Assembly (NCBI RefSeq): GCF_029893365.1
Contig: NZ_JARXUZ010000001.1
Coordinates: 2,232,001 to 2,296,000, forward strand
Source: Cryobacterium sp. CG_9.6
GTDB lineage: Bacteria > Actinomycetota > Actinomycetes > Actinomycetales > Microbacteriaceae
Length of the DNA: 64,000 bases
Direction of reading: 5' to 3'
The number at the start of each line of letters is the position of its first letter. The stretch's first letter is position 1. Below are positions 17,296 to 26,981 of the stretch, in pieces. Position numbers and translations under genes: made by a program. The notes under the pieces are model-generated. The model saw nothing but the letters and a program-made list of their open reading frames with translations, ran no database searches and was not told the DNA's origin.

Positions 17296-19527
17296 GTGAT
17301 CGCCAAGGATTTGCACGGCCTCATCACATCCTGGAATGATGGCGCCACTCACGTGTACGGCTATCAGCGCTCGGAGATGGTGGGCCACAGCTTCGAGAGG
17401 TTGGTTCCACCCGATGCGCTGGTGGAGGAGCGAGCCCGCCACGCACGGGTCGCCGGGGGCCGGGCCGAAAGCGGCTTCCACGCCATGCGGTATCGGCGCG
17501 ACGGGCAATTTCTGGAAGTGGTCATGTCCATGTCGCCCATCGTTGACAAAAGCGGTGTCATCACCGGCGTGGCGTCCATCTCACGCCCGGCGAGCATGAC
17601 CGAACGGGACAATCTTCGCTTCGAGACCCTGCTCGAGGCCGCCCGGGATGCGATTGTCTGCGTCGATGCGCGCGGACTTATTATTACGGCCAACGCTCAG
17701 GTCACGGCCCTGTTCGGATACGAACGTCACGAGTTGCTGGGTTCCCCGGTGGAGATTCTGCTCCCCGAGAGTTCACGTCACCGACACACCGGCTTGCGCG
17801 CAACGTACATGCACGAGGCAACGGCCAGACCCATGGGACTAGGGCAGTCCCTGTTCGGTCACCGCCGAAACGGCTCTCTGTTCCCGATCTCCACCAGCAT
17901 GGCTCCCACCGGGTCTGGGCCCGAAGCCATGGTGATCGTTTTGGTACGCGACCTGACAGCTCAGCGTGAGCTGGAACGAGAATCGGCAGAGCACGAGACA
18001 GAACTGCGGCAGCTGGCCGAAAGCGTCGACATTGGGTTCATCCTGTACCAGTTACAGCCGCCGACCTGTCTGTATGTCAGTCCTGCCGTGCGCAGTATTC
18101 TGGGCGTCGATTCCGAGGATCCCGTGACGGGCTGGGCACCTTGGCAGGAAGATTCACGCGACCTACCCGAGGTCGAGCAGGAGTTTCGACGAACAATGCT
18201 TTCCGGTCTCCCGGCGGAGTCTGAACACCGGATCGTGACCGAAGACGGGCAAGCACGCTGGGTACGCTGGGTCGCTCGGCCCGTTCCCAGCCTCAACGGG
18301 CCAACCGAGCGAAGCGTGGTGACCGTAGAGAACACCACTGTGCGAATGGAGGTCGCAGAAGCCCTGCAGGCCGCGGAGGCCGCTGCGCGCACCGCCAACG
18401 AGGCAAAGAACCAATTCTTGTCCCGGGTGAGCCATGAGTTGCGTACCCCGTTGAATGCCGTTCTGGGATTCAGCCAGCTCCTGCGGATGCAACTGGACGA
18501 CACCGATTACGCCGAATCGATCGACCATATTCAACAGGGTGGCCGGCATCTGCTGAACCTGATCAACGATGTGCTGGACATCTCACGAATCGAGGCGGGA
18601 AATACCTCGATCAGCTGGGAGCCGGTACCCGTGACCAGCGTCATGAACGAGGCACGGGCTCTGATGGAGCCACTAGCCCAGTCGGCGGGGATCACCCTCA
18701 TCGGGTTGCCGGGAAGAGATGAGGGCTGGGTTCTCGCCGATAAGCAACGACTCCGTCAGGTACTGCTCAACCTGTTGTCAAATGCGGTGAAATACAACCG
18801 GGTGGGGGGAACAGTCTGGGTTGAGCATCTGCTGAACGAGTCCGATGTGGCCATTATGGTTCGCGATAACGGCCCCGCAATTGCTCCGGAATTGCAGAGC
18901 AGGTTGTTCACTCCCTTCGACCGGCTCGGAGCGGAGAGCCGAGGCATCGAGGGGACCGGGATCGGGCTGGCACTCACCCGGGCACTGGTTGAGCTCATGG
19001 GCGGCTCGCTGGGCGTGGATTCTGTTCCCGGGCGGGGCTCGCTCTTCACCGTGACGCTGCCTCGAACCGAGGAGCCGAACCTCAACATCAGTGACGAGCG
19101 CCTCGTCAGCCTGATGGAGAGGGATGTCGAGGTGCCGCTGGGTTCGTGCACCCTGCTCTACATCGAAGACAACGAATCCAACGTGCACCTGGTTGAGCAG
19201 GTGCTCAAGCTGCGGCCCGCCTGGCGGCTCCTCACGGCCGGGAACGGCCAACTCGGTATCGACCTGGCGCGCCTGCACCAGCCCAATTTGGTGCTTCTCG
19301 ATCTGCATTTGCCCGATATCTCCGGCGCAGACGTGCTCCGTAACCTCACCACCACGCCAGACACTGCGGAACTACCGGTGGTGATCCTGACCGCCGACAT
19401 CTCGGCGATCACATCCCGGCAGCTCCTGGCCGGCGGCGCTGAACAGTGCATGACCAAGCCGCTCGACGTGGAAGAAGTGCTGGCACTTCTCGACCAGACG
19501 TCTGCACCCAGGAAGGGACCCGCATGA
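17296..19527 (+). CDS. Hybrid PAS-sensor histidine kinase with C-terminal receiver
   Basis: 743 residues counted from GTG 17296, which lies inside the first PAS domain; the true N-terminus is uncertain (see 17072-17295). Three PAS domains (about 1-105, 105-225, 235-350) precede a HisKA dimerisation domain with phospho-acceptor His380 in SHELRTPLN, a HATPase domain with DNGPAI and GTGIGLAL boxes, and a receiver domain with Asp669 in LLDLHLP and Lys721 in MTKPLD. No membrane segment is seen, so it is a cytoplasmic sensor, perhaps of redox or light through PAS cofactors (inference). It overlaps the receiver-EAL gene by 4 bp, which marks that protein as the likely output partner. Confidence 0.85.
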   Translation: MIAKDLHGLITSWNDGATHVYGYQRSEMVGHSFERLVPPDALVEERARHARVAGGRAESGFHAMRYRRDGQFLEVVMSMSPIVDKSGVITGVASISRPASMTERDNLRFETLLEAARDAIVCVDARGLIITANAQVTALFGYERHELLGSPVEILLPESSRHRHTGLRATYMHEATARPMGLGQSLFGHRRNGSLFPISTSMAPTGSGPEAMVIVLVRDLTAQRELERESAEHETELRQLAESVDIGFILYQLQPPTCLYVSPAVRSILGVDSEDPVTGWAPWQEDSRDLPEVEQEFRRTMLSGLPAESEHRIVTEDGQARWVRWVARPVPSLNGPTERSVVTVENTTVRMEVAEALQAAEAAARTANEAKNQFLSRVSHELRTPLNAVLGFSQLLRMQLDDTDYAESIDHIQQGGRHLLNLINDVLDISRIEAGNTSISWEPVPVTSVMNEARALMEPLAQSAGITLIGLPGRDEGWVLADKQRLRQVLLNLLSNAVKYNRVGGTVWVEHLLNESDVAIMVRDNGPAIAPELQSRLFTPFDRLGAESRGIEGTGIGLALTRALVELMGGSLGVDSVPGRGSLFTVTLPRTEEPNLNISDERLVSLMERDVEVPLGSCTLLYIEDNESNVHLVEQVLKLRPAWRLLTAGNGQLGIDLARLHQPNLVLLDLHLPDISGADVLRNLTTTPDTAELPVVILTADISAITSRQLLAGGAEQCMTKPLDVEEVLALLDQTSAPRKGPA

Positions 19528-20693
19528 AACGGCAGCTCGCACAATTTTCAGGAATGAGTGTGCTGGTGGTCGATGACAACCCAGCCAATGTGGCCTTTCT
19601 CCACCAGCTCCTGCTGCTTCAGGGTCTGAGCCGAGTGCACACCGAAACCGACCCGCGCGCCGTCCCACGACTTCTCACCGAACATAACCCCGACCTCGTG
19701 CTGCTCGACCTACGCATGCCCCATGTCGACGGCTTCGAAGTCCTGGCCCAGATTCAGAAGTTTGCGGCGGGAGACTTTTTGCCGGTCATGGTTCTCACCG
19801 CAGATGCGACGACAGCCGCCCGCGATCAGGCTCTGGCCCAGGGCGCGCAGGACTTTCTGACCAAGCCAATCGACGCCACCGAGGCTATCCTCCGGATTGC
19901 AAATCTCCTCCGCACGCGGGAGCTCTACTCAACCCTGCGGCACCTCAAGGTTCTTCCACAACACGAGATCGCAGACGACCGCACAGAAGTACTCACCCGC
20001 ATTCAGGATGTCCTGCAGAATAAGACCCTGACCCCCGTCTTTCAACCGATCCAGGATTTGACGACCGGAGCCACCGTGGGGCACGAGGGCCTGTCACGCT
20101 TCCCTGATTCCACTCTTCGGGCTCCGGACCGGTGGTTCACGGAAGCCTTCAGCGTGGGGCTCGGAGTTGACCTGGAGTGGATGGCCATCACCACCATGCT
20201 GAGCTACCTCCACTCCGCACCCCCCGACCAGTTTCTCTCCCTCAATATGTCCCCTGCCACGATGATGCACCTCATGGACCAGGAGCCTTGTTCGCCAGAC
20301 CTGTGGCCTCGGATTGTCATCGAGCTCACCGAGCGTGTTCCCGTGGAAGACTACTTCGCGCTGCACCGCGCACTGGCCCCCATGCGTTCACGCGGTACCC
20401 GGCTATCGGCTGATGATCTTGGCGCCGGGTACGCCGGATTCCGGCATTTGCTCCTGCTCCAGCCCGACGTGATCAAACTCGACATTTCCCTGATCGCCGG
20501 GATCAACCGCAGCCATGAACAGCAGGCTCTCACCCGCGCCCTTCTCGCCTTCGCGAGCGAAGTGGGTGCCCAGGTGATCGCCGAAGGCATTGAAGAGCCC
20601 GAGGAACTGAAAACGCTTCAAGACCTCGGCGTGCCCTGGGGTCAGGGCTATCTGCTCGGCCGACCCGCCCCACTGCACCTTTCCCTTATCTAG
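19524..20693 (+). CDS. Receiver-EAL protein, c-di-GMP phosphodiesterase
   Basis: 389 residues from ATG 19524, overlapping the kinase stop (ATGA); AGGAAGGGA precedes it. The receiver domain (about 10-125) has Asp62 and Lys114. The EAL domain (about 165-385) has EGL in place of EAL at 188-190, Asn241, Glu267, Asp297-Asp298 in DDLGAG, Lys318 and Glu354, so metal and catalytic residues look intact. Expected reaction: c-di-GMP to pGpG, switched by phosphorylation from the upstream hybrid kinase. No GGDEF cyclase is in the window. The stop overlaps the convergent ABC ATPase stop. Confidence 0.9.
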   Translation: MKRQLAQFSGMSVLVVDDNPANVAFLHQLLLLQGLSRVHTETDPRAVPRLLTEHNPDLVLLDLRMPHVDGFEVLAQIQKFAAGDFLPVMVLTADATTAARDQALAQGAQDFLTKPIDATEAILRIANLLRTRELYSTLRHLKVLPQHEIADDRTEVLTRIQDVLQNKTLTPVFQPIQDLTTGATVGHEGLSRFPDSTLRAPDRWFTEAFSVGLGVDLEWMAITTMLSYLHSAPPDQFLSLNMSPATMMHLMDQEPCSPDLWPRIVIELTERVPVEDYFALHRALAPMRSRGTRLSADDLGAGYAGFRHLLLLQPDVIKLDISLIAGINRSHEQQALTRALLAFASEVGAQVIAEGIEEPEELKTLQDLGVPWGQGYLLGRPAPLHLSLI

Positions 20694-21427
20694 AGCACCT
20701 TCGAGAGAAAGTCCTGAGTGCGCGCGTGCTGGGGGGCGCCGAAAATCTGCTCGGGAGTTCCCTCCTCCACAATGACACCGTCAGCCATGAAGATCACCCG
20801 ATCAGCTACCTCCCGGGCGAAGCCCATCTCGTGGGTGACGACAACCATCGTCATCCCCTCCGTGGCAAGATCGCGAATGACCTGCAGCACCTCGCCCACC
20901 ATTTCGGGGTCGAGGGCGCTCGTGGCCTCGTCGAAGAGCATGATGTCGGGATTCACCGCGAGCGAACGCGCGATGGCAACGCGCTGCTTCTGTCCGCCAG
21001 AGAGCTGACCCGGGCGTGCCTCAGCCTTGTCGGTGAGGCCCACGCGTTCGAGCAGCTTCTCAGCCGTTATGCGGGCTTCCGCACGCGTCGACTTCTTCAG
21101 CTCCACCGGAGCCAGCATGATGTTCTGCAGAACGGTCATGTGCGGAAACAGATTGAAGTGCTGAAAAACCATGCCGATGTGCTGGCGAACCTCGTTCAGA
21201 TTCACCGTCGTGTCCGTGAGGTCAAACCCATCAACGACAACGGTTCCCGCCGTGATCTCGTCGAGTTTGTTCAGGCAGCGCAAGAATGTGGATTTTCCCG
21301 AACCGGAGGGACCGATCACGCAGACAACCTCACCCTCGGCAATCTCCACGTCAAGGCCCTTGAGCACCTCGTTGGAACCGAAGGATTTGCGGAGCCCGCG
21401 GACACTGATTTTGCTGGCGTTGCTCAT
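20690..21427 (-). CDS. Polar amino acid ABC transporter ATP-binding protein (GlnQ type)
   Basis: 245 residues. Walker [10 protein letters not shown], signature [11 protein letters not shown] and Walker [11 protein letters not shown] are all present, and size and sequence fit the GlnQ/HisP branch. It should energise uptake by the fused binding protein-permease encoded just upstream, whose stop it overlaps by 4 bp (ATGA). The substrate is probably a polar amino acid such as glutamine or glutamate; I cannot tell which. It ends tail-to-tail with the EAL gene, with 4 bp shared. Confidence 0.94.
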   Translation of the reverse strand: MSNASKISVRGLRKSFGSNEVLKGLDVEIAEGEVVCVIGPSGSGKSTFLRCLNKLDEITAGTVVVDGFDLTDTTVNLNEVRQHIGMVFQHFNLFPHMTVLQNIMLAPVELKKSTRAEARITAEKLLERVGLTDKAEARPGQLSGGQKQRVAIARSLAVNPDIMLFDEATSALDPEMVGEVLQVIRDLATEGMTMVVVTHEMGFAREVADRVIFMADGVIVEEGTPEQIFGAPQHARTQDFLSKVL

Positions 21428-22905
21428 TTGTTGAACCTCTTGTCGAGCTTGTTGGAAAGAGTGGTGAGCAGGGTAATGACCACGAAGTACAGCGCCGCCA
21501 CAATGAGCAGCGTCTCGCCGGTACGGAAGTTGGCAGCATAGATCTGCTGTCCCTGATAGGTGAGTTCTGCAAAGCCAATGACGGCTAAGAGCGAGGTATC
21601 TTTCAGGGTCATCACGAACTGGTTGATGAACGAAGGTGTCATGATCTTCACGGCCTGGGGCAGCACAACGCGGCGCATCGTGGTGATGTAGCCAAGCCCG
21701 AGGCTACGCCCGGCTTCGGTCTGTCCTGGGTCTACCGACTGAATTCCACCGCGTACGATCTCCGTCATGTAGGCACCGGCGTTGAGGCTCAGCGTGAGCA
21801 CACCCGCGGTGAGCACATCAATGGACTGCCCGGTGAGCTGCGGCAGTCCGAAGTAGAAGAAGAATGCCTGAACGAGGAGCGGCGTGCCCCGGAAGATGCT
21901 GACGTAGGTGGTGGCGATTGCCCGCAGAACAATAAACGGCGACACCTTGAAGAATCCGAACATGACGCCCAGCACCAGAGCAATGAGAATCGACAGCCCG
22001 GTGGCGAGCAGGGTCAGCCCGAGGCCCTTCAGGAGCGCCGGCATGCTGTCAGCGAGGAGCCCAAAGAAACCCGTGTCTGTGGCCGCTGCGGGATCCTCGA
22101 GGTAACGATCGAGGATGGCCTGATAGTCACCGTTCGAGTTCAACTCGGCGAGCCCCGTGTTGAAGGCTGCGAGAAGCTCAGGGTTTTGGCCCTTGTTGAC
22201 GGCGAAGCCGTAGGAACTTCCCTGTTCCTTTTCGGTGACCGACTTCAGACCATTGTTCTGGTTGATTCCGTATGCCAGCACGGGGTAGTCATCAAACACG
22301 GCCACCGAGTTACCGGCTTTGACATCGTCGTACATGGTGGCGGAGTCGGCGAGGGCCTTGACCGTAAAACCGTACTCGTCCTTGATGGAGTTGGCGAAGG
22401 TCTCGCCCTCGCTGCCACGCTTGGCCACGACGGTCTCACCGCGCAGGTCTTCGTACCCGCTGATGGCAGCGTCGCCCTCGGCCACAGCCATCTGCACGCC
22501 GGAGTCGAAGTAGGGGTCGGAGAAATCAAAGATCTGCTTGCGCTCGTCCGTGATCGACATGCCGGCAATCACACCGGCCACCTGATTGGATTGCAGCGCC
22601 TGCAGCGCGGCGTCAAATCCCAGGGACTGGATCTCAACGGTGAAGCCCTGGTCCTCGGCCACGGCACGGATCAGATCCATGTCGATACCCACGAGGTCGC
22701 CATCCTGGCGGTATTCAAAGGGGGCAAACGTGGTGTCGGTGGCAATTACATACGTTTCGCCGGTAACGGCGCTGCGGGGTGCTGCCTGGGTGTTGGCCGC
22801 TGCGGCACCGACGCCGGCAACCCCACCGAGGAGGCCAACGAGGGCGGTAACCGCGGCGGCGAATATGCCCGCCCTGGACCTGAATTTATTGCGCAAAACT
22901 GTCAA
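21424..22905 (-). CDS. Fused amino acid ABC substrate-binding protein / permease
   Basis: 493 residues. A basic N-terminus and hydrophobic stretch (about 12-38) form a signal or anchor. Residues about 45-275 are a type-3 periplasmic binding domain starting at [15 protein letters not shown]. Residues about 280-493 form a HisM/GlnP permease with some five membrane segments and the EAA loop near EAGRSLGLG. Such SBP-permease fusions occur in Gram-positive bacteria and tether the binding domain to the channel. Start choice is uncertain: TTG 22905 is used because the signal needs the basic LRNKFRSR start, but its ribosome site is weak. It forms a two-gene operon with the ATPase. Confidence 0.9.
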   Translation of the reverse strand: MTVLRNKFRSRAGIFAAAVTALVGLLGGVAGVGAAAANTQAAPRSAVTGETYVIATDTTFAPFEYRQDGDLVGIDMDLIRAVAEDQGFTVEIQSLGFDAALQALQSNQVAGVIAGMSITDERKQIFDFSDPYFDSGVQMAVAEGDAAISGYEDLRGETVVAKRGSEGETFANSIKDEYGFTVKALADSATMYDDVKAGNSVAVFDDYPVLAYGINQNNGLKSVTEKEQGSSYGFAVNKGQNPELLAAFNTGLAELNSNGDYQAILDRYLEDPAAATDTGFFGLLADSMPALLKGLGLTLLATGLSILIALVLGVMFGFFKVSPFIVLRAIATTYVSIFRGTPLLVQAFFFYFGLPQLTGQSIDVLTAGVLTLSLNAGAYMTEIVRGGIQSVDPGQTEAGRSLGLGYITTMRRVVLPQAVKIMTPSFINQFVMTLKDTSLLAVIGFAELTYQGQQIYAANFRTGETLLIVAALYFVVITLLTTLSNKLDKRFNK

Positions 22906-22918
22906 CCCGTTCTGTCAT

Positions 22919-22932
22919 GCGGCACGTGCCGC
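22919..22932. promoter_or_regulatory. Perfect 14-bp palindrome before the ABC transporter operon
   Basis: GCGGCACGTGCCGC is self-complementary and ends 14 bp upstream of the proposed TTG start. Such a compact palindrome fits a dimeric repressor site or a start-proximal hairpin. No regulator is adjacent, so its owner is unknown. Confidence 0.45.
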
Positions 22933-23083
22933 GCTGTCTTCGGGCTTTCAGAACCCCGAAAAGCCTACCCCGGGCTAGCCTTCGGCCAGATTTCAGCGGA
23001 TGCGACGACGGAGCAGTCGGTGCACGCACGCAGACGAGCAGCGATATATCAGGCGGCATCACTACGCTGAGAGGATGAATGAC

Positions 23084-23578
23084 ATGCGTGAGCGCCGGCA
23101 GTCTGGGGCCGTCATAGCGGGGCTGGTGGGCTTGATTGTTATCGTCGGTTATGCTGCCGTCGGCATCCTGCAGATCCTGGTCTGGAACCCTCTGGCAGCC
23201 GTTCCGGGCGCCACTCTCGAGCAGATCTACGCACAACTGGATCTCGCCAACGAGTCACTCGCCACCAGCTGGGTGGTCACCTGGGGTGTGATTGGAGTCG
23301 TTCTGGCCGGGGCCGTGCTTCTCGTCAGCGCGGTGGGTCGAACGCGCCCGGTCAGCTTCGTCGTGGCGGCGGACCTCCTACTTCTCGTGTTGGCCGCTCC
23401 AGCGCATCTGTTTGTGGCATTCGGACCCGGCATGTCTCTTGCCGACACGTTCATGATTTCTGGTGGGGATCACGCCCCGTGGGGCGTTGCGCTCTACCTT
23501 GTCAGCGCTTTGGCCCTCACTGCCCTCGTTATTCGTGTGGTTCTCGCGAAATATGACCGTCGGGCGCTGGTGCACTGA
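23084..23578 (+). CDS. Hypothetical four-helix membrane protein
   Basis: 164 residues from ATG 23084, preceded by GAGAGG with a 9-nt gap; an ATG at 23075 abuts that site and is less likely. Four hydrophobic segments occur at about 10-34, 62-84, 91-116 and 130-154, and a positively charged C-terminus follows. I do not recognise a family. It lies divergent to the ABC transporter operon and is convergent with the YceI gene, whose terminator lies between them. Confidence 0.7.
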   Translation: MRERRQSGAVIAGLVGLIVIVGYAAVGILQILVWNPLAAVPGATLEQIYAQLDLANESLATSWVVTWGVIGVVLAGAVLLVSAVGRTRPVSFVVAADLLLLVLAAPAHLFVAFGPGMSLADTFMISGGDHAPWGVALYLVSALALTALVIRVVLAKYDRRALVH

Positions 23579-23613
23579 ACGGGCGCTCTCGTGTGGCGAA
23601 TCCCGTGCACACG

Positions 23614-23644
23614 AAAAAAAGGGGCCCCGCCGAAGCGGGACCCC
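23614..23644 (-). terminator. Rho-independent terminator of the YceI gene
   Basis: On the minus strand GGGGTCCCGC-TTCG-GCGGGGCCCC (one G.T pair) is followed directly by seven T. On the plus strand the hairpin has no T-tract after it, so it serves mainly the leftward YceI message. Confidence 0.93.
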
Positions 23645-23662
23645 TCTCAGACAGAAGCGTGA

Positions 23663-24223
23663 TTACACGTTGAGCGCGGCCTGAAGCTCAAGGGTGATCT
23701 TGACCTTGTCGCCGAGCAGCACGCCGCCGGTTTCGAGGGCAGCGTTGTAGGTGAGGCCGAAGTCTTCGCGGTTCACCTCGGTGGTTGCCGTGGCGCCGAA
23801 CTTGTAGTTGCCGTAGGGGTCTCCACCGAAGCCACCGAACTCGAATTCGAAGGTGACGGGCTTGCTGACGCCCTTGATGGTGAGGTTGCCGTCGATGAGG
23901 TAGTCGCCCTTGACCTCACGCATGCCGGTCGAGGCGAAGTCGATCGTGGGGTATGTTTCGGCATCAAAGAAGTCACCGGTGCGCAGGTGGCCGTCGCGAG
24001 CGGCCTCGTTGGTGTTGATGGAGACAACCTTGGCGGTGGCCGTTACGGCGCTGTCAAGGGGGTTCTCGCCGGTGACGAAGGTGGCGTCGAAGTCGTCAAA
24101 CGTGCCCTTCACCTTGCTGATCATGATGTGACGAATGCTGAATGTGACGGCACTGTGTGACTTGTCAATGGTCCAGGTGCCGGCCTTGTAGCCGGGAATG
24201 GATGAAATCGTGGTGTCGCTCAT
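23663..24223 (-). CDS. YceI-family lipocalin-like protein
   Basis: 186 residues with no signal peptide, so cytoplasmic, as is usual for actinobacterial members. The YceI beta-barrel fold is recognisable from WTIDKSHSAVTFSIRHIMISKVKG at the start, read in pieces, through the VKGDYLIDGNLTIKGVSKPV segment to the C-terminal LGDKVKITLELQA. Family members bind isoprenoid-type lipids in a long barrel; the physiological ligand here is not known. It is monocistronic with a strong terminator. A good start site (AAGGAGA) precedes ATG 24223. Confidence 0.93.
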   Translation of the reverse strand: MSDTTISSIPGYKAGTWTIDKSHSAVTFSIRHIMISKVKGTFDDFDATFVTGENPLDSAVTATAKVVSINTNEAARDGHLRTGDFFDAETYPTIDFASTGMREVKGDYLIDGNLTIKGVSKPVTFEFEFGGFGGDPYGNYKFGATATTEVNREDFGLTYNAALETGGVLLGDKVKITLELQAALNV

Positions 24224-24364
24224 GCGGTCTCCTTAGATTGCGGGCGCATGAAGTGTCGCCCTAAGTACATGAAAGCGCATAGATACGCCGGTTATTCCGA
24301 CGATAGCAAAACTTTCTCAACTCCTACCCATGACTGCCCCATCCCCGGGCCGTACACTCGGCCA

Positions 24365-25165
24365 ATGACGATGAACGACATTGGCGGTAACGCGGTGCTC
24401 ATCGCTGCCGGGGGACGGAGCATTTTGCTGCAACTCGCCGACCCCGCAATTGGTCACGGCGTTGCGGACCACAGCGATTTTGTCGCCCGCCCACTGGACC
24501 GGTTGAACAACACGCTGAGCTTCGTTTATGCGATCTCGTTCGGTAGTCCCGACGAAGCGGCCGCGGCCACGAGGCGCGTGAACCATGCGCATGTGCCCGT
24601 GGAATCGGCCGGTTCGGGTGAGTCTCCGGCCTACAGCGCCTTCTCTCCTCACCTTCAGCTCTGGGTGGCTGCAACGCTCTACGACTCGGCCCTCACCATG
24701 CATGAGCTGGTCTACGGTCCGCTCGGCGACGCGGAATCCGATGCGTTCTATCAGGACTATCGCAAGATCGGCGCCGCCCTCCAGGTACCGGAAGGACTGT
24801 GGCCGTCCACTCGTGCTGACTTTCGCGTCTACTGGGCGAAGCGCCTCACGAGCCTCCGAACGGATGCCACCACCCGCGCTGTCGCCCACGACCTCCTCCA
24901 CTCGCGCACCGGGCCGTTCTGGATGCGAGCCGGCCTTCCGCTCGCTCGCCTGGTCACGGCGGGCCTGCTGCCACCACCGGTTCGAGACATGTTCGACCTG
25001 CCGTGGTCCGAGGCGAGGCAGCGCCGATTCGACCGCGTGATTGGCGTCATTCGGGTGATCTACCCGCCACTTCCCCGACGCATCCGGCATTTTCCGAAGA
25101 ATCACTACCTGCGTGCCCTGTCGGCAACAACACTGCCACCGCCCAGTGTGAGCGAGTCTCGGTAG
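24365..25165 (+). CDS. MpaB-family oxygenase (DUF2236)
   Basis: 266 residues from ATG 24365. The family signature AAGGRSILLQLADPAIGHGVADHSDF lies near the N-terminus and the conserved DLPWSEARQRRFDR segment near the C-terminus, fitting the MpaB/latex-clearing-like heme oxygenase family. The substrate is unknown; relatives act on polyenes or rubber, and many have no known role. There is no ribosome site before the ATG, but TACACT ends 9 bp upstream, a spacing expected for a leaderless message. An upstream in-frame extension (39 codons) lacks family similarity. Next downstream, 30 bp away, is the Lrp regulator. Confidence 0.82.
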   Translation: MTMNDIGGNAVLIAAGGRSILLQLADPAIGHGVADHSDFVARPLDRLNNTLSFVYAISFGSPDEAAAATRRVNHAHVPVESAGSGESPAYSAFSPHLQLWVAATLYDSALTMHELVYGPLGDAESDAFYQDYRKIGAALQVPEGLWPSTRADFRVYWAKRLTSLRTDATTRAVAHDLLHSRTGPFWMRAGLPLARLVTAGLLPPPVRDMFDLPWSEARQRRFDRVIGVIRVIYPPLPRRIRHFPKNHYLRALSATTLPPPSVSESR

Positions 25166-25195
25166 ACTGAAGTCCTCTGACCTCCGAGGTTTTCA

Positions 25196-25690
25196 ATGAC
25201 GCAGCATTCGGCATCCGACGCCCCCACCGATCTCGATAACATCGACCGGCAAATCGTGGCCGAGCTCAGCCGGGACGCCCGACTCTCGATGCGCGCCCTC
25301 GCTCTGAAGGTGCACATCTCGCGCACGGCCGCCCACACACGCGTGCAGCGCCTGGTTAGTCGGGGCGTCATTACGGGCTTCGGCGCCCAGACCGATCGCA
25401 AGTCTCTGGGCCTGCACGTCTCCGCGCTCGTGATCGTGAAGATTGCCGATGTCTCCTGGAGCGATATCGCCGGGCGGCTGGCCGCCCTGCCCTACGTGGA
25501 AAAAGCGCAGGCCGTGAGCGGCGACATCGACATCATCCTCACGGTGAATGCTCCGTCTCATGAGCTGCTGAGTCAGGCGATTTTGCGTGACATCCACAGC
25601 ATGCCGGGTGTTGTGTCCACCCGGTCACACCTGATTCTGGAAGAAATCATGGGACAGAAGCCGGGGATAACGCCGGACGTTTGGCGCTAA
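25196..25690 (+). CDS. Lrp/AsnC-family transcriptional regulator, likely controller of the 2-oxoacid dehydrogenase operon
   Basis: 164 residues. An N-terminal winged helix-turn-helix (about 14-62, DNIDRQIVAELSRDAR onward) is followed by the AsnC-type ligand/oligomerisation domain (about 75-155, with VSGDIDIILTV). Members sense amino acids or their keto acids. Position 108 bp before a branched-chain 2-oxoacid dehydrogenase operon recalls BkdR, making leucine/isoleucine/valine or keto acids the likely signal (inference). It may also control itself or the MpaB gene just upstream. Confidence 0.9.
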   Translation: MTQHSASDAPTDLDNIDRQIVAELSRDARLSMRALALKVHISRTAAHTRVQRLVSRGVITGFGAQTDRKSLGLHVSALVIVKIADVSWSDIAGRLAALPYVEKAQAVSGDIDIILTVNAPSHELLSQAILRDIHSMPGVVSTRSHLILEEIMGQKPGITPDVWR

Positions 25691-25799
25691 ATTCACTTTT
25701 TTCCAGGCAGAATGGGCGCACTCCGAGCCGTATGTAGCCAATCGTTCACAACTTATTTTTCGATGCCACACTGGGTCATTGAGGGCGCACCATTACCTC

Positions 25800-26981
25800 A
25801 TGAGCCTCAATGTCGAGAGCACGCGCATCCCCACCGTGCTGGCCCCACCACCCCTGCGGTTGATTGATGATGCCGGGCATCCGGTTGATGAGAGTCAGAC
25901 CGGCGGGTTCACTCTGCCAGACACCGCCACCCTGCTCAGCCTGTACCGGCGCATGGTGATTGCCCGCCGATTCGACGTTCAGGTGACGGCCCTCACGCGT
26001 CAGGGACGCCTCGCCACCTATCCCTCGGCTCTCGGCCAGGAGGCCTGCGAAATTGCCGCGGTATCGGCTCTCGATTCCGGTGACTGGTTGTTTCCCACCT
26101 ATCGCGACAGCATTGCGCTCCTCACTCGCGGTGTGAAACCCGCCGATATTCTCGCCTCGTTTCGAGGCGATTGGCACAGCGGCTACGACTACTACGAGCA
26201 CCGCATTGCCCCGCAGGCCACCCCGCTGGCCACGCAGGCGCTTCATGCCGTTGGCCTGGCAACCGCAGCCAAGCTCAAGCGCGACAGCACGGTGGCGTTG
26301 ACGCTTCTCGGTGACGGTGCCACGAGCGAGGGTGATGCCCACGAGGCCTTCAACTTCGCCGCCGTGTGGCAGGCCCCGGTGGTCTTTCTGGTGCAGAATA
26401 ACCAGTTCGCTATCAGTGTGCCCCTCGATAAGCAGATGGCGTGCCGCACGATCGCCGACAAGGCCATCGGCTACGGCATGCCCGGCTACTTCGTGGACGG
26501 CAACGACGTCGCTGCCATGTTTGCGGTCACCTCCGCCGCCGTTGACGCCGCACGGGCCGGCAAGGGACCCACGCTCATTGAAGGCCTCACCTATCGCATC
26601 GAGGCACACACCAATTCGGATGACCCGAGCCGGTATCGCAATGCCGCCGACGTGGATGTGTGGCGGGGTCGGGACCCGATCGAGCGGCTGGAAAAATTCC
26701 TGCTGTCCGAAGGCGCCCTGTCGGAGGCCGAACGTGCGTCAATTGCACAGGAGGCCGAAGATACGGCTGCTGCTACTCGCGAGTGCATGACGGTGCAGGC
26801 GGTGGTGGATCCACTGGAACTCTTTGAGCACGTGTATGCCAACCCCCGACCGGCTCTGGCCGAACAGCGCGCTGCCCTTGCCGCCGAACTCGCTGAGGAC
26901 AGCGCCACCACTGCAGCCAGCACAGTTACTACAGATAGCACCGCCACTACAGCCAACACCGAGACGGATGCCCGCGCATGA
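25800..26981 (+). CDS. 2-oxoacid dehydrogenase E1 component, alpha subunit (branched-chain type)
   Basis: 393 residues from ATG 25800; a TTG at 25779 is a weaker alternative. The thiamine diphosphate motif runs from GDGATSEGD to QNNQFAIS (about residues 170-205). With E1 beta it decarboxylates 2-oxo acids and transfers the acyl group to E2 lipoate. Separate alpha and beta subunits and the Lrp neighbour favour branched-chain keto acids over pyruvate. The last 35 residues are an Ala/Thr/Ser-rich tail absent from most relatives. ATGA overlap with the beta gene ensures coupled synthesis. Confidence 0.92.
   Translation: MSLNVESTRIPTVLAPPPLRLIDDAGHPVDESQTGGFTLPDTATLLSLYRRMVIARRFDVQVTALTRQGRLATYPSALGQEACEIAAVSALDSGDWLFPTYRDSIALLTRGVKPADILASFRGDWHSGYDYYEHRIAPQATPLATQALHAVGLATAAKLKRDSTVALTLLGDGATSEGDAHEAFNFAAVWQAPVVFLVQNNQFAISVPLDKQMACRTIADKAIGYGMPGYFVDGNDVAAMFAVTSAAVDAARAGKGPTLIEGLTYRIEAHTNSDDPSRYRNAADVDVWRGRDPIERLEKFLLSEGALSEAERASIAQEAEDTAAATRECMTVQAVVDPLELFEHVYANPRPALAEQRAALAAELAEDSATTAASTVTTDSTATTANTETDARA

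Noticed and set aside
22940..22970. Riboswitch or attenuator before the ABC transporter
   Set aside because: Only a 6-bp stem with a 10-nt loop (TTCGGG/CCCGAA) is visible, too little to call a structured leader.
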